Below, piece after piece: positions 12,122 through 23,699 of a stretch of 64,000 bases of DNA. The notes beneath the pieces were generated by a model, which made no database searches, was not told the origin of the DNA, and worked only from the letters and a program-made list of their open reading frames with translations. Every line of letters begins with the position of its first letter. Position 1 is the stretch's first letter. Source of the stretch: Capitulum mitella (taxonomy: Eukaryota; Arthropoda; Thecostraca; Pollicipedomorpha; Pollicipedidae); NCBI GenBank assembly GCA_030062745.1, contig CP099839.1, positions 5,751,115 through 5,815,114 of the forward strand. The letters are read 5' to 3'. Both the position numbers and the translations under genes were made by a program.

Positions 12122-13335
12122 TTAACCCTATTCCCGGAGGGCTAGACGGTATGGTCGATTCCGGCAGGGGGGCGGATTCGGCCCCCCTGAGATCTCGAGA
12201 AATACTCGTCCGATTTCATCGCAACAAACGGCAATCGATTTGCCGTGACGTGCACTACATTTTTATAAAAAGAAATTTTCAAAATTTGGATATTTGTAGA
12301 TACAAGGAAGCAAAAATGTCAAAATGGGGGTTACTTTTGGACTTCTTATAACTCCGTTGTTTATCGACCGATTTCAATGAAACTGGCATGAATCGAGAGA
12401 TTATAGATAGCGTTTTTACCATGGGTCGACAAATCCGAAATTTTGAGAAAATTCATGGGCGTCCACAGGGTTTCAAGAATAGGAGGATTAGTTTTCTAAC
12501 AACTGAACGAACAAAAAAGTAAAAACACTTTTTTGGTTTCTGCTAGTCATGCTATGCTAAAGAAGTACAAATCGCATTACAATGTTTGTATAATGTTAGC
12601 ATAGGCGGTGCCAGGGACATGAAAAAGGGGAACACTCATGGTCACACGTTCTTCAGATCAACTTGTGACCTTTGACCTTAAATGACCTCCAGTGACCTTG
12701 AGGTCACTTGGAATGATCTCGTGTGCATTTGATATTATCTGTAATTGTTTTCAATCATTTGGATTCTCTCTATCCCAAAAATTCCATTTTATGGCTATTG
12801 CGATGTAGGGTACGCGCACTGACATTTTAGGTCATAGCTCCGTGACCCGACATGATATCAAGCTGAAACTTGGTACACAAGTAGAGGGCACCCTTTCACG
12901 TCATTTGTATTTCGGGTTTGGCATTTGAAGAAAAGGCGCCGAAATTATTGCAAAAAACAAATTTTAGCTTTTGACCTTGGCCTGACCTTGTAAAGTGACC
13001 TCAGATAAACAAAATTTTGTGTGCACATTGCCCAACTATTAAGCTATACATCCATGTAAGTTTTAAGTTCTATCTTAAAAACGCTGTTTTTGGCAGACAT
13101 TTTCCTTTTACCCTCAACATGGCCAAAAATGGCCTGAGGTGCCTCCCAAAAACGTTGCCTGGCTCCGCTCTTGAGCAAAGCATAATTGTGAAATTTTGTC
13201 ACAGCGCGTAGAATTAATATCTAGGAAAACCCACGAAGTTTCGTAAAGCTGCGTTAAAAAGCCTAGAATTGGCAAGCAAAAAACCCGAGGGGGTGCGGAT
13301 TCAGTCCCCCTTCGGGGGGCTGGGAATAGGGTTAA
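12122..13335 (-). mobile_element. TTAA-flanked piggyBac-like MITE, copy 2 (complete, inverted)
   Basis: The element runs from 12126 to 13331, again exactly 1,206 bp, between TTAA at 12122-12125 and 13332-13335. It is the reverse complement of copy 1 along its whole length, with scattered substitutions. Immediately outside the right end, 13336-13356 repeats the terminal motif CCGGGAATAGGGTTAA, so the terminus is locally duplicated. No transposase frame is present. Confidence 0.85.
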
Positions 13336-13640
13336 TGATGCCGGGAATAGGGTTAATGCTCCTTGAACTGCGCGACCAGGTGAATGAGAAGGGTTCTTAT
13401 CCGCCCAAGGTTTTGAAAGTACCAGAACTGAGATGCTTGGCAGCAGCCTTTTTTCGCTTTACGGCCGCGTCAAATCAGAAACCACCTCTACACTAGGACA
13501 CGTTTCATATTCTAATTTTCTATCCGATGCGTTCCCCTTTGACATTTATCCCCTTTGGCATTCACAAGAAATCTCTAGCATCCATACTAAAGCAGGGACG
13601 CAGCGTACCAAAAATTTTGGCGGCAGGAGGCTCTTCTCTC
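13336..13640. other. Short noncoding link with duplicated MITE terminus
   Basis: It begins with the second CCGGGAATAGGGTTAA (to 13356), then passes unremarkable sequence into the minisatellite. Confidence 0.5.
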
Positions 13641-14334
13641 AGCGGTGGGCCCCTCGACTTCATGTGGGCCCCTGAACAGCAGGGCTCCTCCGACGACTGG
13701 CAGGGGCCCCACGAGCCGGTAGGGTCCTACAGACCGGCAGGAGGCTACTACAGACCAATAGGGGCACCCTGCCTGCCTGTAGATGGCCCCCTGCAGACCA
13801 GCAGGGGCCCTTGCATGCCGACAGGAGGCCAACTGCAAGCAGGCTTTGGGACCTATCGATCGGCAGGGCCCCTACAGGCCGGCAGGGGCTTAAGAGGACA
13901 GCAGAGGAACCCTCCACAGACCAGCAGGTACCTTTCGAAAGCTGACAGTGGTCCCACGGGCCAGAAGGGGCCCTACAGACCAGCAGGTGTTTCTTACAAG
14001 CCAGTAGGAGGCTCAAAATGCCTGCAGGGAGCCCCTGCAGACCAGGAGCAGGAGGTCCCACAGGCCGGTAGGGGCTCCAGAGGAACCCTCCGTACGCCAG
14101 CTGGTGCCCTTCGAAGGCTGACAGGGGTTCCACAGGCCGGCAGGGGGCCCTACAGACCGGCAGGCGCTTCTTGCAAGCCAACAGGAGGCTCAAAAGGCCG
14201 GCAGGAGTCCCTGCACGCCGGCAGGAAGTCCTTACAGGCTAGCAGGGGCATTACTGGCCAATAGGGGGCCCAAAAGGCCAAAAGGAGCCCTACAGACCAG
14301 TAGGGGCTTCCTGTAGACAAGTAGGGGCCGCTAT
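13641..14334. repeat. 21-bp-period minisatellite, left segment
   Basis: Tandem degenerate units of about 21 bp with the core CCGGCAGGGGCCCCTACAGA. Because the period is a multiple of three, a 245-codon plus frame (13,527-14,264) stays open, giving heptads such as GRGPYRP/AGASCKP. A 177-codon minus frame (13,660-14,193) is open over the same stretch. Neither has a signal peptide or a domain. I read this as noncoding repeat, although a translated low-complexity protein cannot be excluded. Confidence 0.8.
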
Positions 14335-15011
14335 TAGAGCTGGGGATTCGGGTTTGCTGGTTTCGAATAGATTCGAATAGATTCAATTCTTGCAAAGTCT
14401 CGAATCCTGAAAACGACGATTCGAACCCTGGCGATCGGGGTTCGGATTCTAAAAACCACAGTCATATTCTGAAAGCCATAATTAAAACCTGGAAATAATG
14501 TACTGAAATATTCCCCAGGTTAAAATTTCCGTCGATGAACTAAATGTAACACATATATGTTGGTTGTGCGTTGGAGAGCCGCCCGCCCTGCGTTTCGTTC
14601 CAATGTTTTAGTTATTACCGGCCTCAACTTTCGTGGTTACTGGTTTTACTCCGCTACAAAAATCATTCGTTGTTTTGCTGTGTGAGTGAAAGTAAGACAA
14701 CTTTTGTAGCGACTCTAACAGTAACGTTTCGGTTCGCGCAGTACCGTCCAAGGTTGCGATACCGTGCGCACATATGCCAAATACTTTCCCTATACCTCAT
14801 CAAAAATCGAAAGTCGACACATACCCAACTGGTACCAATGCCTGCCCCCCCCTCCCGCCATTTTTGGCTGGGTTGTGTCGACGTTAAAAATTTCGAGATT
14901 CCGATGCAGAGATTCAGATCCATGCGAATCTCGAATCCGAGTCCGAATCCGAATCCGAATCCACTCACCCTAAGGTTCGAATCTCAAAATGGATGCGAAT
15001 CCTCAGCTCTA
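14335..15011. mobile_element. hAT-like MITE inserted in the minisatellite
   Basis: A 677 bp element with 16-bp terminal inverted repeats: TAGAGCTGGGGATTCG at 14335-14350 and CGAATCCTCAGCTCTA at 14996-15011 (one mismatch). TAGAGCTG-type ends are common in hAT elements. Flanking GGCC-CTA sequences on both sides suggest a degraded 8-bp target duplication, but this is not clean. Subterminal regions are dense in GATTCG/CGAATC, including a (CCGAAT)n run near 14,937-14,962, as expected for transposase-binding repeats. No transposase is visible; a 159-codon frame inside has no domain. Confidence 0.65.
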
Positions 15012-15130
15012 GGCCCTAAATGCAGGCAGAGGGCCTCTGCAGACTGGTAGGGGCCCCACAGGCTGGCAGGGGGTACCTTCAGGCCGGCGGGAGGCCCCCT
15101 ACAGGCCGATAGGAGCCCCTCTGTAGGTTT
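15012..15130. repeat. 21-bp-period minisatellite, right segment
   Basis: The same GGCAGGGGCC-type units resume directly after the hAT-like element, showing that the element interrupts one array. Confidence 0.75.
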
Positions 15131-16000
15131 GGATCTATATATTTAATCCTTTGTCTTCTTTTGCCTACCGTTCGGAAAGTATTTTGCCGATAGCTTCGGT
15201 TTTTTAACGGTAACTTTACAACCTAGGCGGGGGTGAGCCCGCGTCAAACATTTCGGAGGTCTTGGGGTCCCTAGAATCCCCCGGCTGTTTCCCCTGCACT
15301 AAAGTAGCCTTTCATGCGTCACAATTTTTGCGGTTTGCTTTACCGTTACCAGTCGGCCGGTAAATGGTGCCGCCGCGAGAATGACCGTGGTGGTGACGAC
15401 ATCCCCCATATTATGACCAGAGCACTGCAATCATTCCGTAATCAATTATGTCGTTTTTAGGCCGAGGCCGAAATTGGGTTGGACAGCTAAGAAAAATGGC
15501 AAAGACAACTATACGATCTAAGTGGAAGGGTAAGCAGGCGTCTACCGTCTCATGTTCCAAACTCTTTTATTTCTTTCCCAGTCTTTTTTCTTGAGGTGAG
15601 AGAATCAACCTGAAAAAAGTCGATCTCCTGAACACCCTCCAATGGTTAATTGCTGGTCCTTTGTTTATTCATGTAAAAACAAATTCAACAAATAATCAAG
15701 TAAATTCAGAAACAAACGGAATGTTATATATTAGTCAGCTATGTAACTTATAAAACCAATATCGTAGTATGTGGCGCGAAAAAAAAACATTGATACCGAC
15801 CAGTTCGTGCAGAGTTTGACAAAAACGATCATCGATACCAACCAATTTGTGCAGAGTTGGAGAAAAACAAACACGGCTAACTATTTACGAAAGATTGTGA
15901 CCAGGCGTTTCTACACGTTTGCGACTCTTACAACTCTTGCAACCTATAGAACGTCACAAATGGTCTGGCTTTGTTCCACTGTAATACTGCAGGGGCCACC
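15131..16000. other. Noncoding stretch, nothing recognised
   Basis: AT-rich sequence. A locally repeated ACCGACCAGTTCGTGCAGAG-like phrase at ~15,797 and ~15,838 is a short direct duplication. No gene is visible. Confidence 0.4.
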
Positions 16001-16350
16001 ATCACTGGGCTGGTCGCCCCAGGTTCTCCCGCGTAGCCGACCAGCCGCTCTCTCCAATGAAGAACCCGTTTCGGAGGGCCGATTGGGAACAACAGTACCC
16101 GGAGGCGGCTGTTTGTTCTTTTTTTCTCGGCACAGGGTGTTTGCCTTATCAGGATCGGGTGAGTGTGGCGGTGTAAGGACGGTGCGCGTTAACGGCGGCC
16201 GGCAATCGTGTCCGGCGGAGCAGCACGCACCGTAAAGACGCAGACGGAATGAGGAACAGAGAGCGGCTCCTGACCTCGCCCGGCCCGACCGTGGCCCCGC
16301 CTGTGCCCACTCCCGGAGAACGGGGTCAGACAATGGGTCGCAGGCTCACG
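16001..16350. other. GC-rich island 6
   Basis: A GC-rich patch with opposing open frames (154 codons plus from 15,771, 129 minus). No domain recognised. Confidence 0.4.
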
Positions 16351-17100
16351 ATGGTGCGGCGTAGATCTGATAACGGAGGGAAGTAATAGGCGCTTTGTTG
16401 TCCCTGAGGGGTACGGAGCGCTGCTTGATGTGCTTTCCGAGAGAATGCAGCTGGCGCTGACATTCAAACTGAATGCCGTTGCTTCTGATGTCTCAAGCCG
16501 CCATTAAATGTGGTATCAGGCGTAATTCCATTGACTGGGGAAGATAAATATTGCCCCCCCCAGGACATCTATTGAACTAAATGGCGGGTTGGGATGAATC
16601 GAGAAAACCTTGCAACATAAAAATCATTTCGGCACGTCATAATCATTCGACGTATCAAAAAATAATGTAAACACAGTATTATGTGGTAGCGAAGTGCACC
16701 TGGTAGTAACATTTCATTTCCTGGAAGTCAACTCGAAATGCAACGTTTCTCGAAAAGTGTGATAAATCTTCTCGTGACGTAACACCCTTGCCGGATGAGG
16801 GGTTGCCCCCCCCACCTCCAACCCATGCTGCTATTCGGGACTACCGGCGAACAGCCCGCGACAAGAGACTGAAATCTGTAACAGCTGGTCTTATATCCTT
16901 TCCAGACTCAGATTCAGATTCAGACGTACATTAAAGCCATTCGCGATAGGCTCGCGGCTATTGTAGCCCCACATCAAAAAGATCTGCATCATGATAACGC
17001 ATCGCTAGGTCGCGCCAAATCAGCGGGCTTTGGTTTGATTTTTGAGGCCTCGCAAACCGATTTTCTAGACCTGTGCTACATTTCGTCATATTTGTAAGGG
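16351..17100. other. Noncoding stretch, nothing recognised
   Basis: AT-rich sequence with no gene signal, ending where similarity to the cuticle-array spacer begins. Confidence 0.4.
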
Positions 17101-17480
17101 TTTAGTTCTTATTAAAGACTATTTCAAAGAAAGACTATTTCGGCGTATCCTTGACAACATACTGGGATTTGAAAGGTCGGTGACCTTTTCAAGACCTTGT
17201 GAGGTCGCTGACCTTATATGACCTCACAGTGCATTTGAACTGGTGTTAGGGTAATATTTGGCGCTAATTTCAGTAATGTCGCCTATGATTACCCCATTCG
17301 ATGATACGAACTATGATATTTGACCTCCTCTTGACCCCATCATGATCCGGAAAAACGGAAAGGATCATTCAATACAAGAGTTACCTTTAAAACCAAGTGG
17401 CTATAAAAGCATGAACTGCAGGCCCTTCTGCTAAAAGGCTACCGCGACGACGGCAGAGACGGCAAACGGGCGCGATACTA
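17101..17480 (+). repeat. Diverged fragment of the cuticle-array spacer
   Basis: The phrases CTGACCTTATATGACCTCA and TTCAGTAATGTC, and the GCAGGCC..TGCTAAAAGGCT..CGGCAGAGACGGCAAACG run, match spacer blocks at ~21,885-21,960, 33,400-33,460 and 37,560-37,640. This marks the left fringe of the array. Confidence 0.6.
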
Positions 17481-18120
17481 TTTCGCAGTGACCTGAGAGG
17501 CCACCAGGTGAAGTGAAAGCGTCAAATCAGGCACCATTAGATTAAGCAAGAAACTACCCACACAACCCTCTCGTTGGTCGCGGTCACGTTGAAAATCCCC
17601 GCGTCCCGCGTACGATAACAAACTCACTTCACAAGGAAAACAGCTCAACGAGTTCCAGCCGAATGCCGCGCTAACGGCCGTCGAGTCGACCGCCACCACT
17701 TCCGCCTGTACTACGCGCGGCCCGCGGTGGCCGCGCGGGCCGCGTGTGGTGGCCCATCGGTCACGCACGGGTCGCCGGAGCGCGCCGCAGCGCGTACCCC
17801 GGGGCGTGGCGGCCGCGCAGACGGGGCCCGGCGCCGCCACGCCCGGCTGGCGCCGGACCGTGACGCCGCAATGTCGCCTCCGACGGCCGCCGCCGGCGCG
17901 CGGCGGCGCGGGCCGGCCGTTTTCGGTCCGGGGGCCTTGCGCGGGCCGCATGCGCCGCCGTTATTGCGGGGCCTGCAGAACCAAGGTGGGACGAACTGGG
18001 CTCTCGTGGGAACGGCCGCCGGCGACCACGCCTTGCGGCTGGGCTGGGGCTCCGAGCCGTCCGAGGAAGGCCCGAGCTCAGCAGTTCGTGGGGCAGTTGT
18101 CAGCAGTTACCGTCGGAGGA
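17481..18120. other. GC-rich island 7 at the array boundary
   Basis: Strongly CpG-rich. It carries an 11-bp-arm inverted repeat of CGCGGCCCGCG near 17,715-17,745. Open frames of 139-182 codons (plus) and 157 codons (minus) have no domain. It separates the spacer relic from array-type sequence that resumes at ~18,121. Confidence 0.45.
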
Positions 18121-19840
18121 GACGAGCAAAGGGTGAACTGCTTTGACACTAGTGGCGTCTGGTTCTATTTATGTCGCCTGCTATGTACAATGGGAGATAT
18201 TTGGAAAAGAAGAAATAGTAAAATGGAGAACGATTACCAGTTAACGGAGAATGAGCAACATATCAGGAGGCAGCTGTACACAGCGTCATTGTGATGTACC
18301 CTCACGGATGTCAACCGTTTACATTTTTTTAGGAACCAAGCTGCCAAATTCACGTACTGAAGCTTTTGAAGCTATCATGCTGGATGTCATGACGCCGGAG
18401 GAAATGTTTCACCTATGTCATTTTTTTTCAAACTGAATTGGTTAACAAATGCTGCAGATCATATCTGCAGCATATATTTGTTTGATTTACGCCAAGAAGC
18501 AGGAAGGCTCAACTGAAATATATATTCGGCTATATCAAATATTTTGAGGCAGTATTAGCTTCTGATATCAGTAACTGCTTTGATATCAAACTCCGACTCA
18601 TTGTAAGGTAATATTTCCTGCGGTGGTCAAGGGACGTTCGGCTCTGGGCATTGTTGAGCATCGCATTTGCGATAAAGCATCGCTGTTCCGTTATCTTTCT
18701 GCGTCCGGTAAAACACTGTAATTTTAAATTTTGTAATCGGTGACACACCTGGTGTTAAGAAAAGCGCGTGTCGGGGTGCCCAATTTCGCAATGTTCTATA
18801 ATGCGAACGTTCGTCGCTCAGCGCTCGCTACGAACGTCCTTTGTTTGCCAAGCAATATCTGTATATCGTGTAGAAATCAATAGCTGTAAATCGCGTGCCA
18901 CGTAGTTTATGGTAAATAACTGCACTTTCATAATTATGAAGTTTTCAGGCATAACGCATTTTGGAATCGATGCCAGCTTCCAGGATCTACCATGTTCTTG
19001 CCTCATTTGATAACTCATAGCGGAGCCAGAACATTCGACAAAATACAACAAAAGAAATTAAATACGAGACTTCACAGCAAAAAGCAATGAAAAAAAAATA
19101 AGGCAGTGCAAACTTAATTCTCCAAAAACAGATGCGCATCCCGGCAGGTTCCGTTCCTATGCAATCCTGCAGACTGGCAGTGTTGACGGTTTTAAGGTGA
19201 TTTCCATCCTCAAAACCTTTCCTTTTGGTCATCGTTTACCACGAAAATATAAAACTTTAGTGTATTTTTCATATCACTATTTTATTGTTTTATTTACGAA
19301 CCACGCGGGAAGATTTACCTTATCGATCGCTGAAAAGAATGTCATGAAAAGTAAACTGCTGCAGGACGACGACCGGAACAAAACCTTCTACATTTGGTTC
19401 TACCCTACCTTTTCCAGTTAACCCAAACAATGCATGAATTTCCAGGCCGCGCCATATTGGTATTGAACGCTGCAGATGAGCGAACGCCCGAATATTTGCG
19501 AATTTTGTCAGGACGTTCAGTCTGAAGATGCATACCGGAGCGTCTCCGGTCATTGCTCAAACTTTTATAGACAATACCCATGACGACCTGACGGTTACTT
19601 GAGCCTATCTACGATTACTTTTTTCACCTTTAGCAACATTTTAACTTAACTATACACTACTATGACGAAACGAAAGGACATCGGGCCGAGGCATGCGTTC
19701 GTTAAAACATGAAAACACAAACAATGCTTTATAACACCGCTGCGAGCTTCCTTCACCTTTCTCCGTAGACTCACCACAGATGGCGCCTCTGCTCGTCTGA
19801 GGTGACCATGGAGGGATGTATGCACAAGGCCATACGTGGC
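18121..19840 (+). repeat. Array spacer, promoter-proximal half, upstream of copy A
   Basis: From TGAACTGCTTTGACACTAGT onward the sequence follows the same order as the second half of every spacer. First comes the TCTATTTATGTCGCC block, then AGGAACCAAGC, the TAGAAATCAATAGCTGTAAA block, the CCAAACAATGCATGAATT block, and the gene-proximal block. The microsatellite and the 152-bp repeats are absent here. Confidence 0.75.
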
Positions 19841-19847
19841 TGGCCAC

Positions 19848-19890
19848 TATAAAGGCCGCTCCACCGGCGTTGGTGGGCACTCCTCACAGT
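19848..19890 (+). promoter_or_regulatory. Core promoter of cuticle copy A
   Basis: TATAAAG at 19848-19854, 59 bp before the ATG, within CCACTATAAAGGCCGCTCC, which is shared by all copies. A TCACAGT initiator-like sequence lies at 19884-19890. The start site is inferred from TATA spacing, not observed. Confidence 0.75.
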
Positions 19891-19906
19891 CTCCTCCACA
19901 GCCAAC

Positions 19907-21258
19907 ATGAGGGCTCTGGTGAGTGTGACAGTGGACGCTAGAGGGCGTAAGGGAGTGCGTGGTAAAGTCGGTACATTCGAAACAATTACTCACATTCCTG
20001 ATAAACAGAACAGAGAACCGCTCGAATGCATCTCATCGCAGAGCGACGTTTAACAACTCCCGTAATTTTTTATGCATGCAGTGATATGCGTACTGCTATA
20101 CCCAGCATATTGTTCACTGCAAATGACGCAAATATCCCACCTTCCATGTTTCAGATTCTGTGTACGCTGGTCGTGGCCGCACGGGCCCTGTACTCGGCCC
20201 CTGCCATCGGAGCTCGATTCAGCTACGGTTACACAGCCGCCGCCCCCCTTTACGCCGGCTACGGCTACACTAGGGCATACGGTGCTGCCCCTGTGGCTGC
20301 TACCTACGCTGCCACCCCTGTCGCTGCTACCTACGCTGCACCTGTTGCTGCGGGCTACGCTGCCCCTGTGGCTACTGCATATGCTGCTCCTGTGGCTGCT
20401 GCCTACGCCGCCCCTGTGGCCACCAGTGCCCAGCACCACTCCCAGGATGAGCTAGGCCAGTACAATTACGGCTATTCGGATATCAACTCTGCCAAGAACG
20501 AGGTCAAGACCGCTGACGGTGTGGTCCGTGGCTCCTACAGCTACCGCGACGCCTACGGCCTGCCGCAGAAGGTCGACTACGTGTCTGACGCTCTTGGCTT
20601 CCGTGTGGCGGCCACCAACCTGCCGGTGGGCCCCGCCCAGGCCGGTCTGGTCGGACCGGCCCCCGTCGGTGACACCCCTGAGGTTGCCGCTGCCAAGTCC
20701 GCCCACTTCGCTGCCCATGCTGAGGCTCTGGCTCGGTCTGGCCGTAAGAGGCGCAGTCTTGCCTACTCCTTTGCTGCTCCCCACGCGGCATACGCCCCCG
20801 CTGCGCTGGGCTATGCGTATAGCGGCCTGAACTCCGCTTATGGATACGCTCCCGTCGCTGCTACCTACGCTGCTGCCCCTGTTGCTACTGCCTATGCTGC
20901 TCCTGTGGCTGCTGCCTATGCCGCCCCTGTGGCCACCAGTGCCCAGCACCACTCCCAGGATGAGCTCGGCCAGTACAACTACGGCTACTCGGATATCAAC
21001 TCGGCCAAGAACGAGGTCAAGACTGCTGACGGTGTGGTCCGCGGTTCCTACAGCTACCGCGACGCCTACGGTCTGCCGCAGAAGGTCAACTACGTGTCTG
21101 ACGCTCTTGGCTTCCGTGTGGCAGCCACCAACCTGCCGGTGGGCCCTGCCCAGGCCGGTCTGGTCGGACCGGCCCCCGTCGGTGACACCCCTGAGGTTGC
21201 CGCTGCCAAGTCCGCCCATTTCGCTGCCCATGCCGAGGCCTTGGCCCGGGCTCACTAA
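19907..21258 (+). CDS. Two-domain cuticle protein precursor, copy A
   Basis: A secreted structural protein that should bind chitin in the exoskeleton. Exon 1 (19907-19918) encodes only MRAL. A GTGAGT donor and a TTTCAG acceptor bound a 236 bp intron. Exon 2 (20155-21258) encodes the rest, giving 371 residues. The signal peptide is MRALILCTLVVAARA, probably cleaved after ARA. A Tyr-rich stretch and AAPVA repeats follow. A chitin_bind_4-type domain sits at ~105-161 (core GQYNYGYSD, then GSYSYRDAYG, DALGFRVAATNLP), with an Ala-rich tail to ~198. Residues 201-204 are RKRR, a furin-type site. A second AAPVA linker and a second domain at ~276-332 follow. The two domains are almost identical; the visible core change is KVDY to KVNY. 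An ATG at 20026 lies inside the intron and would remove the signal peptide, so I did not use it. Upstream and gene body most resemble copy F. Confidence 0.85.
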
Positions 21259-22892
21259 ACCATTCCATATCCATCTGTGAGGAGAGCACAGTGAACGCGA
21301 TAGAATTCATGTTATTGAATTAGTATCGCTTTCGTATCTAGATTAACAACAAGGTTTCATACTTTATGTCTCTGTTGTTTTCTGTTCATGTGGTTGCAAG
21401 TAATGTCCGTTCAACTTGTCCTTTGTTGTATGTACCTCGTAACATCGTCATGAATGAATATATTTCATTTCGCAATATATGACATTTGCATTAATCTTTC
21501 ACACTTTGGATTCAACGCATGTCAAAAGTACGAAGTAATGGAAATAGATTTAACCTTCGCCGGACTACGTAGATAGTTTCCATCCCTCCCTACTCTCCGA
21601 TGAGGGTGACTAGAATCATGGTATGGCCTTCGTCAAGGACCTGGTGTCTGGCATGTTTCCCCCAAAAATTGATGTAAAGCATTACTGGGCATGTCAGGCC
21701 ATCGAGTTAGACGACATTCTTGAGGGCTGGCAACCGTTTTTCTTGATCTGAGCTATGTTTCTGCTTCTTTCTTAGGGGTTCGATAAGACAGGAGGTCAGT
21801 ATTTGATACATGACTGGATGGACGTATGCTTGACTACACATCGCGGTTTGAGATCTCAGTGATATTTTCAAAATGAAGTAAGGCCACTGACCTTATTCGA
21901 CCTCAAAATCACTTTGAGCAGTTCTCTGGATGGTCTGTAGCGCTGACATCAGTAATGTCAGATATTTCTACCAGCTTTTCAGCTATTTTTTCTCAAAACA
22001 AGATATCACATTACTACTTCCAAGGATTGGTGATCTTGATAGATGCAACAAATCTGCTATCTCAGAGTTTTTGGAATTTTCTGGGTCACTGACCTATTGC
22101 CATACCGATGTTTAAGACAAGTCGTCGTTTTTTTCGGAAATTGGCGGAATTTTTCACAACATTTTTAATGTGGAGTGAAGCAGACATCTACCTACCGTCA
22201 TGGGCAAACCATGAATGATTTCCAGCCATTGACCTGAGGTCAGGTTACGAATAACTGTTGTGAGCCAAAATGTACCACCATCACAGTCAGCGATGAATTA
22301 CTCAGAATGGGTAGAAAATGGGTAGAAAACGTAATACCAGGAACTTCCAATAAAGTTTTACAAAATTGGATATTTTGGAGATAAACAGGCTGTCACGAAT
22401 AAAGTTCCGCCAATTGTGCAGATTGGTAAGTAACGAATTTTTCTAAAATTTAAGCATGAGAAGCCATCGCAAGAACCACTAAGATTAATAAAATTGACAT
22501 GGATAGGCTTAAGTCGTAAAAATAAAGCAAGGCTCAAATTAGTTCGGTTTAATTTCTTGCTGCGTACGACTGTGGCGTCCACCGACAACCGGCGTGAAAA
22601 TTGCCATGTCTTTAACTGAACATTTTGGCGTATATATGGAACAAATCTGAGAAGTTAGACGTGTACCGGCATCTGTGGACCTTTACTTGATCGTTGGTGC
22701 CTTTACCTATGCGTTATTAGTCACATCCCTTGAGATTCAAGCCATTTCTTGGTCTCATGCAGTCGGCTATGAGAAAATATATATACATAAGACGTAAGTT
22801 GCTTACATATTATCTAAAACTAAAAATGAGACCAATTTCGAGCCCTAGTCGTCACAAGCTTTTCAGAGGTGTTCTTATTTTCATCGTGCGAT

Positions 22893-23137
22893 CGTACGCG
22901 TTTGGTTTAAACATGACAACCGGGGAGAAGGTCAACCTCTGGGAAGACGGTCACCCTCTCCCAAATGAGTGTCCATATCATTCCAAAAAATAATTTATGA
23001 GCCTAAAAAGTTTGTCGTACGCGTTTGGTTTAAACATGACAACCGGGGAGACGGTCAACTTCTGGGAGACGGTCACCCTCTCCCAAATGAGTGTCCATAT
23101 CATTCCAAAAGATAATTTATGAGCCTAAAAAGGGCTT
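22893..23137 (+). repeat. Tandem duplication, ~122-bp unit
   Basis: The stretch starting CGTACGCGTTTGGTTTAAAC at 22893 recurs at 23016 with few changes, through GAGTGTCCATATCATTCC and TTATGAGCCTAAAAAG. Other spacers have a single unit. Confidence 0.85.
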
Positions 23138-23699
23138 ATAACGAGGAAGTCAGACAGTTTTAGCGCCTCGTAGCCTGCTTTGACACTGATGATGTCTGCT
23201 TCTATTTATGTCGCCTACTGGCAATGGAAGATATTTGGAAACGAAGAAATACGAAAATTGAGAACGATTACTGATTAACAAAGATTAAGCACAATATATC
23301 TGGAGGCAGCTGTACATAGCACCATTGTGATATACCCATGAGCTTGACGTCAGGAATGTCAACCATTTATGTCTGTTTTCTTTTTAACACGCGCAATGGA
23401 ATTTGGCTCTTTTTGTGCCTCCACCACCTGTTTTTCTTGAATATAACGAGGACGGATCGGAAACGGTTGTTGCTAATTTGTGATATTTATGACAATTAAA
23501 TAACTCTTCGAATGACGCAAAAAAATCTGAAATAGGCTAGAAATTGTTGAAGTTTCAAGCATTTGAAGTCAGGCAAATATGATGAAAACGACGATTGTCG
23601 ATGACAAATCGTAGCGTTGTGAAAGAACTAACGTTCTATCTAAGATTACCGTTTGAACACAATCAGGCCATGTCATTCGGGCATAAGAGATGGATGTAC

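Noticed and set aside
14571-15050. 159-codon frame inside the hAT-like element as a transposase remnant
   Set aside because: No transposase-like motif is visible, and the element is too short to be autonomous.
20026-20154. In-frame ATGs upstream of exon 2 (also 25455, 31694, 40472, 57552)
   Set aside because: They lie within the intron, give unrelated N-termini without a signal peptide, and are followed by the conserved acceptor at exon 2.
20452-21255. Long minus-strand frames (up to 267 codons) opposite every cuticle gene
   Set aside because: They recur in every copy as mirror images of the coding strand, have Ser/Gly-rich repeat composition, no signal peptide and no promoter. They exist because the sense codons are GC-biased.
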